The notes below the pieces were generated by a model. The model was not told the origin of the DNA. It saw only the letters and a list, made by a program, of their open reading frames with translations, and ran no database searches. A DNA stretch of 64,000 bases from Bacteroidales bacterium CF (GTDB lineage: Bacteria > Bacteroidota > Bacteroidia > Bacteroidales > UBA932): contig CP006772.1 in assembly GCA_000473305.1 (NCBI GenBank), forward strand, positions 992,001-1,056,000, written 5' to 3'. Positions 44,218 through 53,600 of this stretch are shown here, piece after piece; position 1 is the stretch's first letter, and each line of letters begins with the position of its first letter. The position numbers were made by a program, and so were the translations under genes.

Positions 44218-46242
44218 ATGGAAAGCATGATTGACCACATAAAACGGAATCATTTGTATATCAGTTTATTCTTGGCTGCATTGATTCTTGCCTTTTTGAT
44301 ACCAAATGAGGGGAAATTCAAATATGAATATACAAGAGGCCGTCCCTGGATGTATGAGACACTTATATCTCCGGTGGATTTTCCGATTCTCAAGAACGAA
44401 GCCGAGCTTAATGCTGAAAAAAACCAGAAGGCTGCACTTATTGTCTCTTATTATAATTGGTCAGGCAACACTTTAAGTGTAGCAGAAGATTACCTTATGG
44501 GCAGACAGGAGGTCATTGCCGACAGGCAGCTCTTCGATTTCATCGATGGATATATACAGCAGATTTATGAAAGGGGTGTAGTGGAGAACTTTCCCGATTC
44601 CAACATACTCGGCAAGGCTATAATCATTCAGAAGAACGGAGAGAACATAGAGACGGCTGCATCTGAAGTATATACAAGAAAGCAGGCTCAGAATCTTCTT
44701 CGCTCCTCTATTGTGGGACAATTCCCCGGATTGAACATCTCAGAGCTCTTCAGGGAGGCAGATATGGACAAACTTATTGTGCCCAATCTATCACTTGATA
44801 AAAATGCAACGGAGATGGCCCATAAAAATTCAATTAATTATATCTCTCCGACCAAAGGTATGCTTTATGCGGGTCAATTGATAGTGGCAAAGGGTGAGAC
44901 AATAACTGCAGATATCGAGCAGCTGCTCGACTCATACAAGGCCGAATATGAGATGACTATGGGATATACCGGTAATCTGTGGCTTTTAAAGTTGGGCCAT
45001 TTTCTATTTATTTCCGGGATTCTGGTTTTGTTTACCATTATGCTCTCGTTTCTAAAGAAAGAGGTGCTTGATGAGTCTAATAAGCTATATTTCATGCTTC
45101 TCCAGCTTGGCCTTATAGTAGCCGTTACCTCAGTGGTGAAGAATATAAACATAGATTATCTTTACATTATTCCGTTCCCTGTATTTGCACTATACATCAC
45201 ATCGTTTTTCACATCAAAGATAGTGCTTCCGATCTATCTTATATTCATGCTTCCTGTGGTGCTTATTGCACAAAGAGGGTATGAGATCTATTTTCTGAAT
45301 GTCATTGCAGGAGGTGTTGTTGTTTATGCCTTTAAATACTGGAACAGAGGATGGCTTCAGTTTATAAATTCAATCCTGGTATTTCTGGTACTGTCACTTT
45401 CATACCTCTCTTTCAGGCTTATTGAATACGGCTCATTTTCAGGATTAAATTCACAATATTTCCTCTATTTTGTGTGGAATGCAGTTCTTGTTGTTGCAGC
45501 ATACCCTCTCGTCTTTCTTTTCGAGAAGATATTCGGACTTCTCTCCAATCCGAGGCTGAGAGATCTTGCCGATACTACGACTCCATTGTTACAAAAGCTT
45601 TCAGAGGTCGCTCCCGGAACATTCCAGCACTCGCTTCAGGTTGCAAATCTTGCCGAGAGTGCAGCAAGAGATATTGGAGCCTATGCATTGCTTGCAAGGG
45701 TGGGAGCCCTTTATCACGATATAGGCAAAATGGAGGCTCCGCAATATTTTACGGAAAATCAGATAAATACAAACTTTAACCCGCATGAAAATCTAACTCC
45801 TTTGGAGAGTGCCAGAATCATCATAAATCATGTGGACAAAGGTGCTGAGATGGCAAAAAAAGAGAGGCTGCCACAGAACATAATAGATTTCATACTATCA
45901 CACCACGGACATTCATGGGCAGGTTTCTTTTACAAGAAGTATCTTGAGCAAGGAGGAGATCCGGCAAACAAAAGCGAGTTTACATACAAGGGTATCCTTC
46001 CTGCTTACAAGGAACAGGTTATAGTCATGATGGCAGATGCAGTTGAGGCGGCTTCACGTTCGGTGAAGGATTTTTCTGAAGAGAGTCTTACTGAGCTTGT
46101 CAACAGGGTTGTTGACGGTCGTGTTGCAGATGACCAGCTTTATGGAGCAGAGATATCAATCAGGGAGATTGGAAAGGTTAAGAGGGTCTTTGTCCAGAAG
46201 CTAATGCAGATGAATCACAGAAGAGTTTCATACAACGTATGA
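44218..46242 (+). CDS. pgpH: 7TM-HD family phosphohydrolase (PgpH-like)
   Basis: A 674-residue membrane protein with one N-terminal helix (LYISLFLAALILAFLIP), a periplasmic 7TMR-HD-type domain of about 240 residues, seven hydrophobic segments (about 260-450) and a C-terminal HD phosphohydrolase domain with ALYHDIGKMEAP (HD near residue 500) and further His/Asp residues in SHHGHSWAGFF and MMADAVEAASRS. This layout is that of PgpH-type c-di-AMP phosphodiesterases; the activity of this copy is inferred from family. It is read from its own promoter and ends in a hairpin. Confidence 0.92.
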   Translation: MESMIDHIKRNHLYISLFLAALILAFLIPNEGKFKYEYTRGRPWMYETLISPVDFPILKNEAELNAEKNQKAALIVSYYNWSGNTLSVAEDYLMGRQEVIADRQLFDFIDGYIQQIYERGVVENFPDSNILGKAIIIQKNGENIETAASEVYTRKQAQNLLRSSIVGQFPGLNISELFREADMDKLIVPNLSLDKNATEMAHKNSINYISPTKGMLYAGQLIVAKGETITADIEQLLDSYKAEYEMTMGYTGNLWLLKLGHFLFISGILVLFTIMLSFLKKEVLDESNKLYFMLLQLGLIVAVTSVVKNINIDYLYIIPFPVFALYITSFFTSKIVLPIYLIFMLPVVLIAQRGYEIYFLNVIAGGVVVYAFKYWNRGWLQFINSILVFLVLSLSYLSFRLIEYGSFSGLNSQYFLYFVWNAVLVVAAYPLVFLFEKIFGLLSNPRLRDLADTTTPLLQKLSEVAPGTFQHSLQVANLAESAARDIGAYALLARVGALYHDIGKMEAPQYFTENQINTNFNPHENLTPLESARIIINHVDKGAEMAKKERLPQNIIDFILSHHGHSWAGFFYKKYLEQGGDPANKSEFTYKGILPAYKEQVIVMMADAVEAASRSVKDFSEESLTELVNRVVDGRVADDQLYGAEISIREIGKVKRVFVQKLMQMNHRRVSYNV

Positions 46243-46249
46243 TACAATA

Positions 46250-46280
46250 AAAAAAGGTGGCCGGACGGTCACCCTTTTAA
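46250..46280. terminator. Terminator between the 7TM-HD gene and the helical protein
   Basis: AAAAAGGTGGCCG pairs with CGGTCACCCTTTT with G-T pairs, followed by TTAATAAG. It lies between convergent genes and can serve either. Confidence 0.6.
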
Positions 46281-46299
46281 TAAGAACTTTTCAAGATCT

Positions 46300-47025
46300 T
46301 TATTCAAATACAGATTCCAGTTTCTGATATACTTTGTGCATCTTCTCGATAGCTGCCTTGCTCTTCTCAACATTCTTGCCTGCAAGTACCTCTTTAACGT
46401 TAACTGTTACATCATAAAGCTCCTTAGAAATTGTATAATACTTAGGAGTATTATCTTTAAGACGTTTTGTCAGTTTGTCCTGAGGATATTTAGTCACAGC
46501 GTCAGCTTCAGCAATAAGTTGATCCATTACAGCTGCAACCTCGTCAAACTTGTTTTCAGGAAGCATTTTATGATAAATTACATAAAGAGTTTTATGGTAA
46601 GCATCCATCTCTTTAACAAAAGGCTTAACAACCCTGTTCATAGCCTCATATGCTGAGTGGAACTTTTCGGCGGCAAGGAGCATAGCATCCATGTTCTTCT
46701 CATCACATGCCTTGTAGTAACTCTCGGCAACAGCGTTGAATTTCACAAGCTCACTCTTCCAAAGACCCTCTTTTTCCCTAAGAATACCCGGCAACTTAGC
46801 AGCATTCATCTTAGCCATATTCTCTTTGATGGCAGGGACGAAACTTCTGATAGTAGCTGTGTCTTTTGCAGGATATGCTTTATGCCACAAAGGGAATATT
46901 ATCTTGTGGAAATTTGCAAGTTCAGGTACAGAGGTAGATATCTCTGCCGAATGGTCCTGAGCGTAAGAAATTGTACTTCCTGCCAGAAAGCACAATACAA
47001 ATGTTATTAATGTCAGTTTTTTCAT
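46300..47025 (-). CDS. Exported helical protein with two homologous halves, possibly metal-binding
   Basis: A 241-residue exported protein (signal peptide MKKLTLITFVLCFLAGSTISYAQ). The mature part is an internal duplication of about 100 residues. Each half has a His-x7-His on one helix, FHKIIFPLWHK (His40, His48) and YHKTLYVIYHK (His144, His152), and a third His near its end (His123, KFHSAYEAM; His230, KMHKVYQKL). The prediction is an all-helix bundle. Conserved His in equivalent places suggests metal or haem binding, but no known family name is certain. It is read from the minus strand and has no partner gene nearby. Confidence 0.8.
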   Translation of the reverse strand: MKKLTLITFVLCFLAGSTISYAQDHSAEISTSVPELANFHKIIFPLWHKAYPAKDTATIRSFVPAIKENMAKMNAAKLPGILREKEGLWKSELVKFNAVAESYYKACDEKNMDAMLLAAEKFHSAYEAMNRVVKPFVKEMDAYHKTLYVIYHKMLPENKFDEVAAVMDQLIAEADAVTKYPQDKLTKRLKDNTPKYYTISKELYDVTVNVKEVLAGKNVEKSKAAIEKMHKVYQKLESVFE

Positions 47026-47100
47026 TTTAATTTAATATAAATTTTAGACAGATCATTATATGCAATAATTGTTCCGAGATGTATTCTGAAATTAATCACC

Positions 47101-47108
47101 TATCTTTG
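47101..47108 (+). promoter_or_regulatory. -7 element upstream of the HAD gene
   Basis: TATCTTTG, an exact TAnnTTTG match, 19 bp before the ATG. The expected -33 TTTG is not seen. Confidence 0.5.
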
Positions 47109-47127
47109 CAACTCAAAAAAAATATAG

Positions 47128-47790
47128 ATGACAGGGATAATATTTGATATGGATGGCGTGATCCTTGACAGCAATCCATACCACAGGGATGCGTGGTTGA
47201 GTTTTTTAAGAAAGAGGGGAGTGATAATAGATGAGCAGACTTTTCTGGACAAGATATTCGGAAGCACAGGTAAAGAGGCACTTCGGCATTTTCTGGGACA
47301 GGATCTCACAGATGAGACGCTTGTTGATTACACAAGGGCAATAGATGCTGAATTCAGAGAAAATTTTCTGCTTGATCAGAAAGTCGGGCCGATTAAAGAT
47401 CTTAGAAAATTTCTTGAATCTGTTAAAATGGCAGGTTGCAGGATTGCACTTGCGACTTCAGCTCCAAATGAGAATGTCAGGGTGGTATTTCAAAAACTTG
47501 AACTGAACAGCTATTTTGATATAATCGTTGACCAGTCTCAAATCACCAAAGGAAAACCTGATCCAGAAATATACAACCTTACTGTAGAAAAACTGGGATT
47601 ACCCAAGGATCAGTGTGTGGTTCTGGAAGACTCGCTTGTCGGAGTCACTTCAGCATGCAGGGCCGGGCTGAAGGTTATAGGTATCACCTCGACACAGCCT
47701 GAATCCGCCCTGAAGAATGTAGGCGCATCAATATGCATCGGGGACTACACCGGATTCACATTCGAAGATGTGGTGAAATTGTTGGCGTAA
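47128..47790 (+). CDS. HAD-superfamily phosphatase (beta-phosphoglucomutase-like)
   Basis: A 220-residue HAD hydrolase with the nucleophile loop FDMDGVILDS (Asp7, Asp9), Ser/Thr of motif II in ALATSAPNE, Lys in GKPDPEIY and the acidic motif III in VLEDSLVGV. It has a helical C1 cap between residues 15 and 80 (with GSTGKEALRHFLG). The pattern fits the beta-phosphoglucomutase/phosphatase-like group, cytoplasmic. Whether it is a mutase or a sugar-phosphate phosphatase is not decided by sequence. It stands alone; the region after it contains an intergenic palindromic element. Confidence 0.9.
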   Translation: MTGIIFDMDGVILDSNPYHRDAWLSFLRKRGVIIDEQTFLDKIFGSTGKEALRHFLGQDLTDETLVDYTRAIDAEFRENFLLDQKVGPIKDLRKFLESVKMAGCRIALATSAPNENVRVVFQKLELNSYFDIIVDQSQITKGKPDPEIYNLTVEKLGLPKDQCVVLEDSLVGVTSACRAGLKVIGITSTQPESALKNVGASICIGDYTGFTFEDVVKLLA

Positions 47791-47816
47791 GCATCTTTTA
47801 TATTTGGTGAAATACG

Positions 47817-48032
47817 CATCGCCAATTTGCCTTTTAAGCCGCTTACAAATAAGAGGAAAATACTGAATCAGGGCATTCGGTCAGTAAATAGGATTACGGA
47901 GCCCCGGAAAAACACGAAATCAAATCACGTTAAGAAAAACCAGTGTCTTTGAGACTTATGGCTTAATCGCGACTGAAGATGGACTTCCCTGATTAGGTAT
48001 ATCTCCAATATAAAAAACGGCTTATGAGGCCA
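47817..48032. repeat. Intergenic palindromic element, copy 1
   Basis: Between HAD and exonuclease genes, an imperfect inverted repeat joins ATTTGCCTTTTAAGCCGCTT ... ATACTGAATCAGGG (47825-47873) with CCCTGATTAGGTAT ... ACGGCTTATGAGGCC (47987-48031); the arms are about 46 nt long and separated by about 113 nt. The arms resemble those of the element at 63102-63232, so it is a repeated element. No protein-coding frame is seen in this 348-base gap. Confidence 0.7.
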
Positions 48033-48138
48033 TAGGGATTCTTCAATTATCCAAAAATGCACTTTGTTATGCGCATATAATCAACTATATACAAAAAACT
48101 ATGGCAAGGTGCCGTTTCTGTGTTATTTTTGTACCCCA

Positions 48139-48642
48139 ATGAACAGTTTTGCCGCAATTGATTTTGAAACAGCCAATGAACAGCCAACCAGCATCTGCAG
48201 TGTCGGTGTGGTTATTGTGCGCGATGGTGATATTGTGGACAGATTTTATAGTCTGATCCGGCCAGAACCGGAGTATTACCGTTATATAAATATGACAGTT
48301 CATGGCATTACATATGACGATACAATGAATGCCCCCGTATTTCCAACGGTATGGCGTAAGATAGAACCGCTGATAGAGGGTTTGCCTCTGGTAGCCCACA
48401 ATAAATCATTTGACGAGAATTGCCTGAAAGCCTGCTTCCGTATGTATCAGTTGGACTATCCTGACTATGAATTTAATTGCACCTTGAAGCAAGCCAGGAA
48501 ACAAATTAAGGGTTTGCCCGATTATAAGCTCAATACCGTCTCGGCATATTGTGGTTTTCATCTTGAGAATCATCACCATGCCCTGGCTGATGCGGAGGCC
48601 TGCGCACACATTGGAATCCACCTTTGGGGAAAGAAATTTTAA
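48139..48642 (+). CDS. DEDDh 3'-5' exonuclease domain protein (DnaQ-like)
   Basis: A 167-residue exonuclease of the DnaQ/RNase T fold, resembling stand-alone DNA polymerase III epsilon-like proteins. Catalytic residues are visible: DFE in AAIDFETAN (Asp8, Glu10), Asp in HNKSFDENC and His/Asp in HHALADAEA. I chose ATG 48139 because the longer frame from 48064 has an unrelated 25-residue N-terminus, whereas this ATG gives the family start MNSFAAIDFE. It stands alone. A TATTTTTG box at 48124-48131 is too close (7 bp) to be certain as promoter. Confidence 0.93.
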   Translation: MNSFAAIDFETANEQPTSICSVGVVIVRDGDIVDRFYSLIRPEPEYYRYINMTVHGITYDDTMNAPVFPTVWRKIEPLIEGLPLVAHNKSFDENCLKACFRMYQLDYPDYEFNCTLKQARKQIKGLPDYKLNTVSAYCGFHLENHHHALADAEACAHIGIHLWGKKF

Positions 48643-48764
48643 TCTAAATATCAATAATATAAGAGGGGTCTGGAAAATCATTGTTGACTTAACCAGAAAT
48701 AATATAATGATTAATATTGAACAATACTGTTAATAAATTTTGCATGATTAATGAGTGTTTGTGT

Positions 48765-48772
48765 TACTTTTG
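48765..48772 (+). promoter_or_regulatory. -7 element upstream of the second ECF sigma gene
   Basis: TACTTTTG matches TAnnTTTG, 18 bp before the ATG at 48791. TTTG at 48739-48742 lies 22 bp upstream, slightly longer than the usual spacing. Confidence 0.55.
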
Positions 48773-48790
48773 TTTAACTCTCCTTAAATT

Positions 48791-49354
48791 ATGGATAAGA
48801 AAACATCATTTGTCGACAGTGTAAATTCCCGTTCTCTTGATGCATTTGAAGATATTTTCAAACTTCACTACAAGGAACTTGTGTACTTTTCGAGTATCAT
48901 TTGCAATTCGATTCAGGATGCTGAAGATATTGTCCATGATGTCCTGATTCAATTATGGGAAAGTTCATATAAGTTTGAAAATCAGATTGCCCTGCGGTCA
49001 TTTTTGTATACAAGCACAAGAAATAAAACAATCAACTTTGTCAAGAGGTATAACAAGCAACTGAACGATATCTCATTTCTGGATATGAGTGATAGTAATG
49101 AGTCAATTATTGAAGCGATAACAGATGCAGAATTATTATCCCTCATCAATAAGGCTATTTCCCGCCTTCCTGCAGAGTGTGCTAAAGTAATGAAACTAAT
49201 ATTACAGGGACATTCCTCTGCCGAAATATCAGTCTTACTTGATTTGGCCCAGAGTACTGTAAGGGCTCAGAAGAGGCGTGGACTTTTACTATTACGTCAG
49301 TACATGCCAAATGAAGCATTAACATTTTTTATAATTTTTTTTAAAATTATTTAG
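48791..49354 (+). CDS. ECF RNA polymerase sigma factor (second locus)
   Basis: A 187-residue FecI-like ECF factor. Region 2 (FKLHYKELVYFSSIICNSIQ, DAEDIVHDVLIQLWES) and region 4 (LPAECAKVMKLILQGHSSAE, ISVLLDLAQSTVRAQKRRG) are clear, with a hydrophobic C-terminal tail. It precedes a FecR gene and a SusC with an STN domain and so probably governs the operon 50626-61958 by substrate sensing. It is distinct in sequence from the sigma factor at 20641. Confidence 0.93.
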   Translation: MDKKTSFVDSVNSRSLDAFEDIFKLHYKELVYFSSIICNSIQDAEDIVHDVLIQLWESSYKFENQIALRSFLYTSTRNKTINFVKRYNKQLNDISFLDMSDSNESIIEAITDAELLSLINKAISRLPAECAKVMKLILQGHSSAEISVLLDLAQSTVRAQKRRGLLLLRQYMPNEALTFFIIFFKII

Positions 49355-49402
49355 TCATTTTTTCCTGTTCGATTGCTCTATATAAAAAGAAATCGGATTT
49401 AT

Positions 49403-50536
49403 ATGACTGGTTTTGAAAAAATATCTGAATCGGCGCTGCGTTGTTTCAGATGGTTAATCCTCGGAGATGAGGATGTTAAAGGCTGTAATCTGTCTGATAC
49501 AGAGAGAAAAATAATTGAGAAGTATTCAGATGTGGATGTTCTTCAAAGGGAACTTGATCTTTTTGATTCAATTGACAATTCTAAAGCATATTTGAAATTT
49601 GTTGAGTCGGTAAGAAAGTCCGCGAGGGAGCGAAGGGCAAAATTGTTAAGAAGAACTTTTATAGGCGTATCCGCAGCAGCTGTTATACTTCTTCTTATAG
49701 TAGCAGGAGGTGTGTTTGGTGGAGGTGATGATGTCACTGTTGTGAATAAATATGCTTTGGCAGAATCTGAAAAAGTATTGCTTATTACTTCGGAAGGTGA
49801 GACATACTCGACCTCCGGTGAAATTAAGGTTGAGGATGAGAAGGTGGTTGCAGAGAAGAGCAAGCTTATTTCAACTGAAAGGGATTATGCAGAACAGGCT
49901 AAAATAAATGAATTGATCACCCCGGCAGGAGTAAGACAAAAGATTACGCTTCCGGATGGTTCCATCGTATGGCTTAATGCAGCCAGTTCATTAAAATTCC
50001 CGACAAATTTTGATGATACAGCAAGAGTGGTTAAACTTTGTGGTGAGGCATATTTCGATGTCGTAAAATCCTCGAGACCGTTTGTTGTAAAAATCGAAAA
50101 TGCCAGCATTATGGTCTACGGAACTACTTTTAATATATCATCCTACCAAAGTGCGTCGCTCTCAAATATTTCCCTTTACACAGGCTCAATCGGTCTAAAA
50201 ACAGACAGAAGTTCAATTAAGCTTATCCCGGGACATTATGTGGAAATAGATAATATGACTCAGCTTATCTCTGATCCGGAAGAGAATTTTTCTGACTCTC
50301 CGGACTGGATGAGAGGAAGAATGGAATTTCTTTCGCAACCTCTCGGAAAAGTCTTTGAGGTTATTGGCAGGTGGTATGGAGTTAATTATGAGATATCTCC
50401 TGAAATCAGAAATCTAGAGGTTACAATTATGATTTCCGACAAAACAAGTTTGGAGGAGCTGTCAGAGCTGCTTGAGATGACCCAGAATATTTCTGTTCTT
50501 AATGAAAACAATAAACTAGTAATAACCAAACACTGA
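49403..50536 (+). CDS. FecR-family anti-sigma factor (second locus)
   Basis: A 377-residue FecR-like regulator. A helix of about 20 residues (FIGVSAAAVILLLIVAGGVFGG) crosses the inner membrane; the periplasmic FecR domain carries LPDGSIVWLNAASSLKFP, GEAYFDVVKSSRPFVVKIEN and MVYGTTFNISSYQ, and a C-terminal domain like that of other Bacteroidetes FecR proteins follows. ATG 49403 (MTGFEKISE) is preferred over a TTG at 49373. The gap to susC holds the hairpin at 50551-50580. Confidence 0.92.
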   Translation: MTGFEKISESALRCFRWLILGDEDVKGCNLSDTERKIIEKYSDVDVLQRELDLFDSIDNSKAYLKFVESVRKSARERRAKLLRRTFIGVSAAAVILLLIVAGGVFGGGDDVTVVNKYALAESEKVLLITSEGETYSTSGEIKVEDEKVVAEKSKLISTERDYAEQAKINELITPAGVRQKITLPDGSIVWLNAASSLKFPTNFDDTARVVKLCGEAYFDVVKSSRPFVVKIENASIMVYGTTFNISSYQSASLSNISLYTGSIGLKTDRSSIKLIPGHYVEIDNMTQLISDPEENFSDSPDWMRGRMEFLSQPLGKVFEVIGRWYGVNYEISPEIRNLEVTIMISDKTSLEELSELLEMTQNISVLNENNKLVITKH

Positions 50537-50550
50537 TTAAATAAAAAAAA

Positions 50551-50580
50551 GATGTAACTGACTTGCAGGCCAGTTACATC
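50551..50580. other. Hairpin in the fecR-susC intergenic region
   Basis: GATGTAACTG (50551-50560) pairs perfectly with CAGTTACATC (50571-50580), 10-nt loop. On the plus strand it is preceded by eight A and followed by CGGAACC, so it is not a standard plus-strand terminator; on the minus strand it has a T run. It may be a processing or attenuation site for the susC operon. Confidence 0.55.
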
Positions 50581-50625
50581 CGGAACCAGATCTGAATAAC
50601 CTTAAATCAAATCTTTAACAAAACT

Positions 50626-53600
50626 ATGAAAAAAAAGCCATCCTTATTAAACTGGACCACAAAACTGGCTGCTTTTCTTCTGTTATTTTCCCTATGGTCG
50701 GATATGACCTTCGGGAACACAGGTGTGACAGAAGCAGCGGAGCAGCGTGTTACCCTTAAAATCAAAGAGGATAACCTTACAAATGTGATCCAGTCAATTA
50801 TGAAACAATCGGGTTGTGAAATCGTTTTTTTTACATCCCAAACGACATCCATAACATGTCGTAATATTTTTATCAGTTCTGAGAGTGCAGAAAAAGCTTT
50901 GGAAACAGTTCTAAAAGGAACAGGGCTGACATTTAGAAAACAAAACGGTAAATATGTTATCCTGCAGGATCCGGCCGGTAAAGTCCAAAGGGAGCAGAAG
51001 TTACAGGAGGTTACTATTTCCGGAAGAGTTACCGATAGTGGGGGAGAACCGTTACCGGCTGTTAACATAATCATTAAGGGAACAAAAAAAGGTACAAATA
51101 CTGATATTGACGGAAAGTATAGAATAAACGTTCCGGTAAATGGTGTTACCCTTCAGTTCTCTTTTTTGGGAATGGAGACAAAGGATGTCAAGATAGCAGC
51201 ATCTGACAATACCACTCTTAATGTTGTACTTAGAGAGTCAGATAATACTCTTAAAGAGCTCACATTTATATCCACCGGTTACCAGAAGATGAATAAAAGA
51301 GATATGGTAGGGGCGCTATCGACTATTAAGGCTGATGATATCCTTAGGCCGAATTACGTCTCTATTGACCAGATGCTTCAGGGAATAGTGCCGGGAATGA
51401 TTGTTACTAATACAAGTGCCAGGGCCGGAACAACACCATCAATTCAGATCAGGGGAACATCAACTCTTCTTGGAGACTCTTCTCCTCTGTGGGTTGTAGA
51501 CGGTATAATTCAGGAAGATCCAATTAAAATCACGGCAGCAACACTCCTTTCCGATGATATGAAGAATATTATTGGCAATCAGGTATCTTGGCTAAATCCT
51601 CAGGATATTGAAACAATAACCGTACTGAAAGATGCCTCATCTACTGCAATTTATGGTTCAAAGGCGTCAAACGGAGTAATTGTTATTACCACAAAACAGG
51701 CAAAAGACGGCAGTAACAGTCTTACTGTAAATTATACCGGCAGTGTAACTGTTAATGGCAGACCAAACTATGGTCAGTTTAATATGATGAACTCACAGGA
51801 GAGAATTCAGTTTGCCGATGAAGTATTTGCCTCAGGTGTTCCCTACTCATCGGTTCCACACTATGATTATTACAGTTATGAGGGTACAAAGAGGCTTCTC
51901 ATAGAAGGATATATGACTCAGGACGAGTTTAACGCTAAACGGACTTTTTTTGAAACGGGGAATACCGATTGGTTTAAGTTGCTTACAAGAAACGCAATAA
52001 GCCAGAACCAGAATTTAAGTCTCTCAGGCGGATCTAATAAAATGAGTTTTACATCCTCTTTGGCTTATACCAATCAGCAAGGGCAGGAGATAGGAAATGA
52101 TTCCAAAAGATACTCAGGCAGATTGGCTACAACATATAAAATAAGTGAAAGAGCGAGATTGACTATTTCAATGACAGGTAGCTATGTGGAAAATACCGGG
52201 TTTGGAAACGGAGTCAGTCCTCTGAATTACGCTATAAACACAAGCAGGGCAATTCCTGCATATGATGAAAATGGAAGTCTTGCGTTTTATCAGAAGGTAA
52301 GAACATATAAATATAATGTAATTCAGCCTTCCTTAGGATACAATATTATCAATGAGAGAAACAACTCATCGACTAATAGTATTAATATGAGATATAATGC
52401 AAATGCAGACTTTACTTGGAATCTTTTACCATGGTTGACATATAATTTTACCGGGGGCTATAACTACTCCGCCACCAACTTATCTACATATATGTCGGAG
52501 AAGACATATTATATTGCAAATAATTACAGGGGTTATGACTATGGTTCGGTACTGCCTGATTCTGATTATTTTAAGGCAGCCATTCTTCCTTTCGGCGGAG
52601 AGTACTTTACAAATGATGCAAGACAGAGTTCATACGATATACAGAATAAGATTTCTATGTTCTGGAACTTTAAAAATAACAGCAGACTTAATGTCCTGTT
52701 AGGACACGAACTCAGGTCTGCAACAAATGTGACAGTTGCAAATACCGTATGGGGCTATTCTAAAGAGAGAGGAGAGATAATTATAAAACCGACATTACCT
52801 ACAGATCTGGTTCCAACTGCCGGATCAATATATACCTATACAGGTTATGGAATTTTAGATAATCTATATTCAAACAGATGGAAAAAGACAAACCAGATAA
52901 ACAACTTTATGTCTCTCTTTTCGATATTGGCATATACATATAAAGACAAATATATTATAAATGCCAGTATAAGAAATGACTTTTCTAACCGTTTCGGACA
53001 AGATATAAATCGCCGGCTGGATCCTACATATTCACTCGGATTCTCCTGGAGAGCAGCAGATGAAAAATTTGTAAAAGATAATCTCCCGCAAATTACACAA
53101 TTAAACCTTCGCGCAACATATGGAATACAGGGTAATGCCCTGACAAATGAAAGTCCTGAGCTATTACTTAACAAGCAGTCAAAAAAGAGTGTTTTTAATC
53201 AATACTATTCTACAATCAGCAAGATTCCGAATCCTAATCTCTCTTGGGAGAGAACTACAAGCTGGAACTTTGGAGCAGACATTATGCTCTTTAATAAGAT
53301 CAGCTTGGTAATGGATTACTATACAAGAAGATCTAATGCTGTCATCAGCCAGAACATACCATTTGAATATGGTATTCTATCTACAACTATGAATGGTGGC
53401 ATTATATACAACAAAGGTGTTGAGGCGACTATATCATTCTCACCTATTAATACTAAAAATAAAGGATTTAGTATAAGTCTTAATTCATCCAAGAACTGGA
53501 ACACAACCGGGCCAACTGTTTCTACTACAACGCTTTCACAATACCTTACAGGTAGGAACGGAGTAATTATGAAGGAAGGTTATCCATTAAATGCATTTTG

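Noticed and set aside
48064-48138. Extended start of the DnaQ-like exonuclease
   Set aside because: The extra 25 residues do not resemble the family and run back towards the palindromic element; ATG 48139 begins directly with the catalytic strand.
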